NCBI GenBank assembly: GCA_035578155.1
Contig: JAPWDM010000016.1
Span: forward strand, 7,773,544-7,837,543
DNA: 64,000 bases
Source of the DNA: Brachynemurus nebulosus
Taxonomy: Eukaryota > Arthropoda > Insecta > Neuroptera > Myrmeleontidae
Direction: 5' to 3'
Shown here one piece after another: positions 63,639 through 64,000 of this stretch. Below the pieces are notes generated by a model that was given only the letters and a program-made list of their open reading frames with translations, did no database searches and was not told the origin of the DNA. The stretch's first letter is position 1. The number at the start of each line of letters is the position of its first letter. The translations under genes and the position numbers were made by a program.

Positions 63639-64000
63639 GTCGGTCGGTACCCAACATTTTATCTGTACCTCACTCGAGGTACTTTTTATTTTCAGTCGTG
63701 TTTTTAACTTTACGATTCATATTGAATCGTATTTTAACTCATTCATTCTATCATCGGGGTAATGTATTTTAAACCATTGACCAAGCTGCCCGTTCATCAG
63801 GTTAGACACTCGGGTTTGAGGTAATAGATTAAAAGGGTACTACCTTTTTAATAGGTTTTACCCCTTCGCCGAAGATTTTAGCATCACTGACCAAATCACT
63901 CGGCCTCCTACCCTAGAGGTAGGCTCGGTCTGAAGTTGATAGATTGCATTATATTTTAAGGATAAGGGCCACACGTCGCTATACTAGTTATAGTGCACGT
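63639..64000 (+). other. R2 3' UTR, partial
   Basis: Begins after stop TAG 63636-63638. It has repeated short helices of the type needed for recognition by the R2 protein, e.g. GGCCTCCTACC..GGTAGGCTCGGTC near 63901. No return to 28S (TAGCCAAATG) is seen before the window ends. Confidence 0.8.

Larger units (their letters stand above)
59967..64000 (+). mobile_element. R2: R2 non-LTR retrotransposon in 28S (3' end beyond window)
   Basis: Site-specific LINE inserted in the conserved R2 site of 28S. Its 5' end is a ribozyme-like structure (59967-60116). One intact ORF (60096-63638) encodes all R2 domains, and at least 362 nt of 3' UTR follow. R2 is normally transcribed with the rRNA, freed by its own ribozyme, translated, and inserted by target-primed reverse transcription. 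At the 5' junction the 28S text TCTTAA(GG), expected after GACTC, is missing, a small target deletion. The ORF is GC-richer than the host spacers. The intact frame suggests recent activity. Confidence 0.95.

Overview
The window looks like nuclear DNA of an insect. It is AT-rich and crowded with small transposons. It carries the segmentation homeobox gene even-skipped (eve) and a nearly complete ribosomal RNA unit whose 28S gene is interrupted by an R2 retrotransposon. The 5.8S gene is continuous (no 2S split) and eve keeps a large three-exon structure, so a Drosophila-like fly is unlikely. I do not name an order.

Layout. 1-13058: upstream flank of eve, made of repeats. It includes a 3.5 kb PIF/Harbinger transposon (3016-6557; transposase broken by two stops, partner Myb/SANT-like ORF open) and nested TIR elements (10034-11640). 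13059-39854: eve, three exons (13059-13278, 25773-26017, 39144-39854) that join in frame to a 391-residue protein. The homeodomain is split between positions 46 and 47, and a Groucho-type LFKPY motif lies at the C-terminus. The two introns, 12.5 and 13.1 kb, hold hAT-type elements with perfect 8-bp target duplications, MITEs, long inverted repeats and a broken LINE. 39855-46000: 3' flank with copies of a repeat family that always carries an (AT)n tract, a broken jockey-like LINE and a piggyBac-like terminus. 46001-46500: exactly 500 N. 46501-51293: 329-bp intergenic-spacer repeats, about 14.6 nearly identical copies. 51294-59966: spacer/5' ETS, 18S, ITS1, 5.8S, ITS2 and the 5' part of 28S. 59967-64000: R2, running off the window end.

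How it fits together. eve and the rDNA are functionally unrelated, and only the N gap joins them, so their linkage is an assembly statement. Within the rDNA, R2 depends on its host gene: it sits in the conserved R2 site of 28S and should be co-transcribed by Pol I. Its first 150 nt fold on paper into a complete HDV-like ribozyme that would cut exactly at the 28S/R2 boundary. The 1180-codon ORF then supplies three zinc fingers, a Myb motif, reverse transcriptase and a restriction-like endonuclease, all intact.

The most unusual points are the ribozyme-delimited intact R2 with its first ATG inside the ribozyme, two repeat families with an (AT)n tract at a fixed internal place, the foldback and long inverted repeats inside eve introns, and the eve/rDNA junction across an arbitrary gap. 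I found no clearly new protein-coding system.
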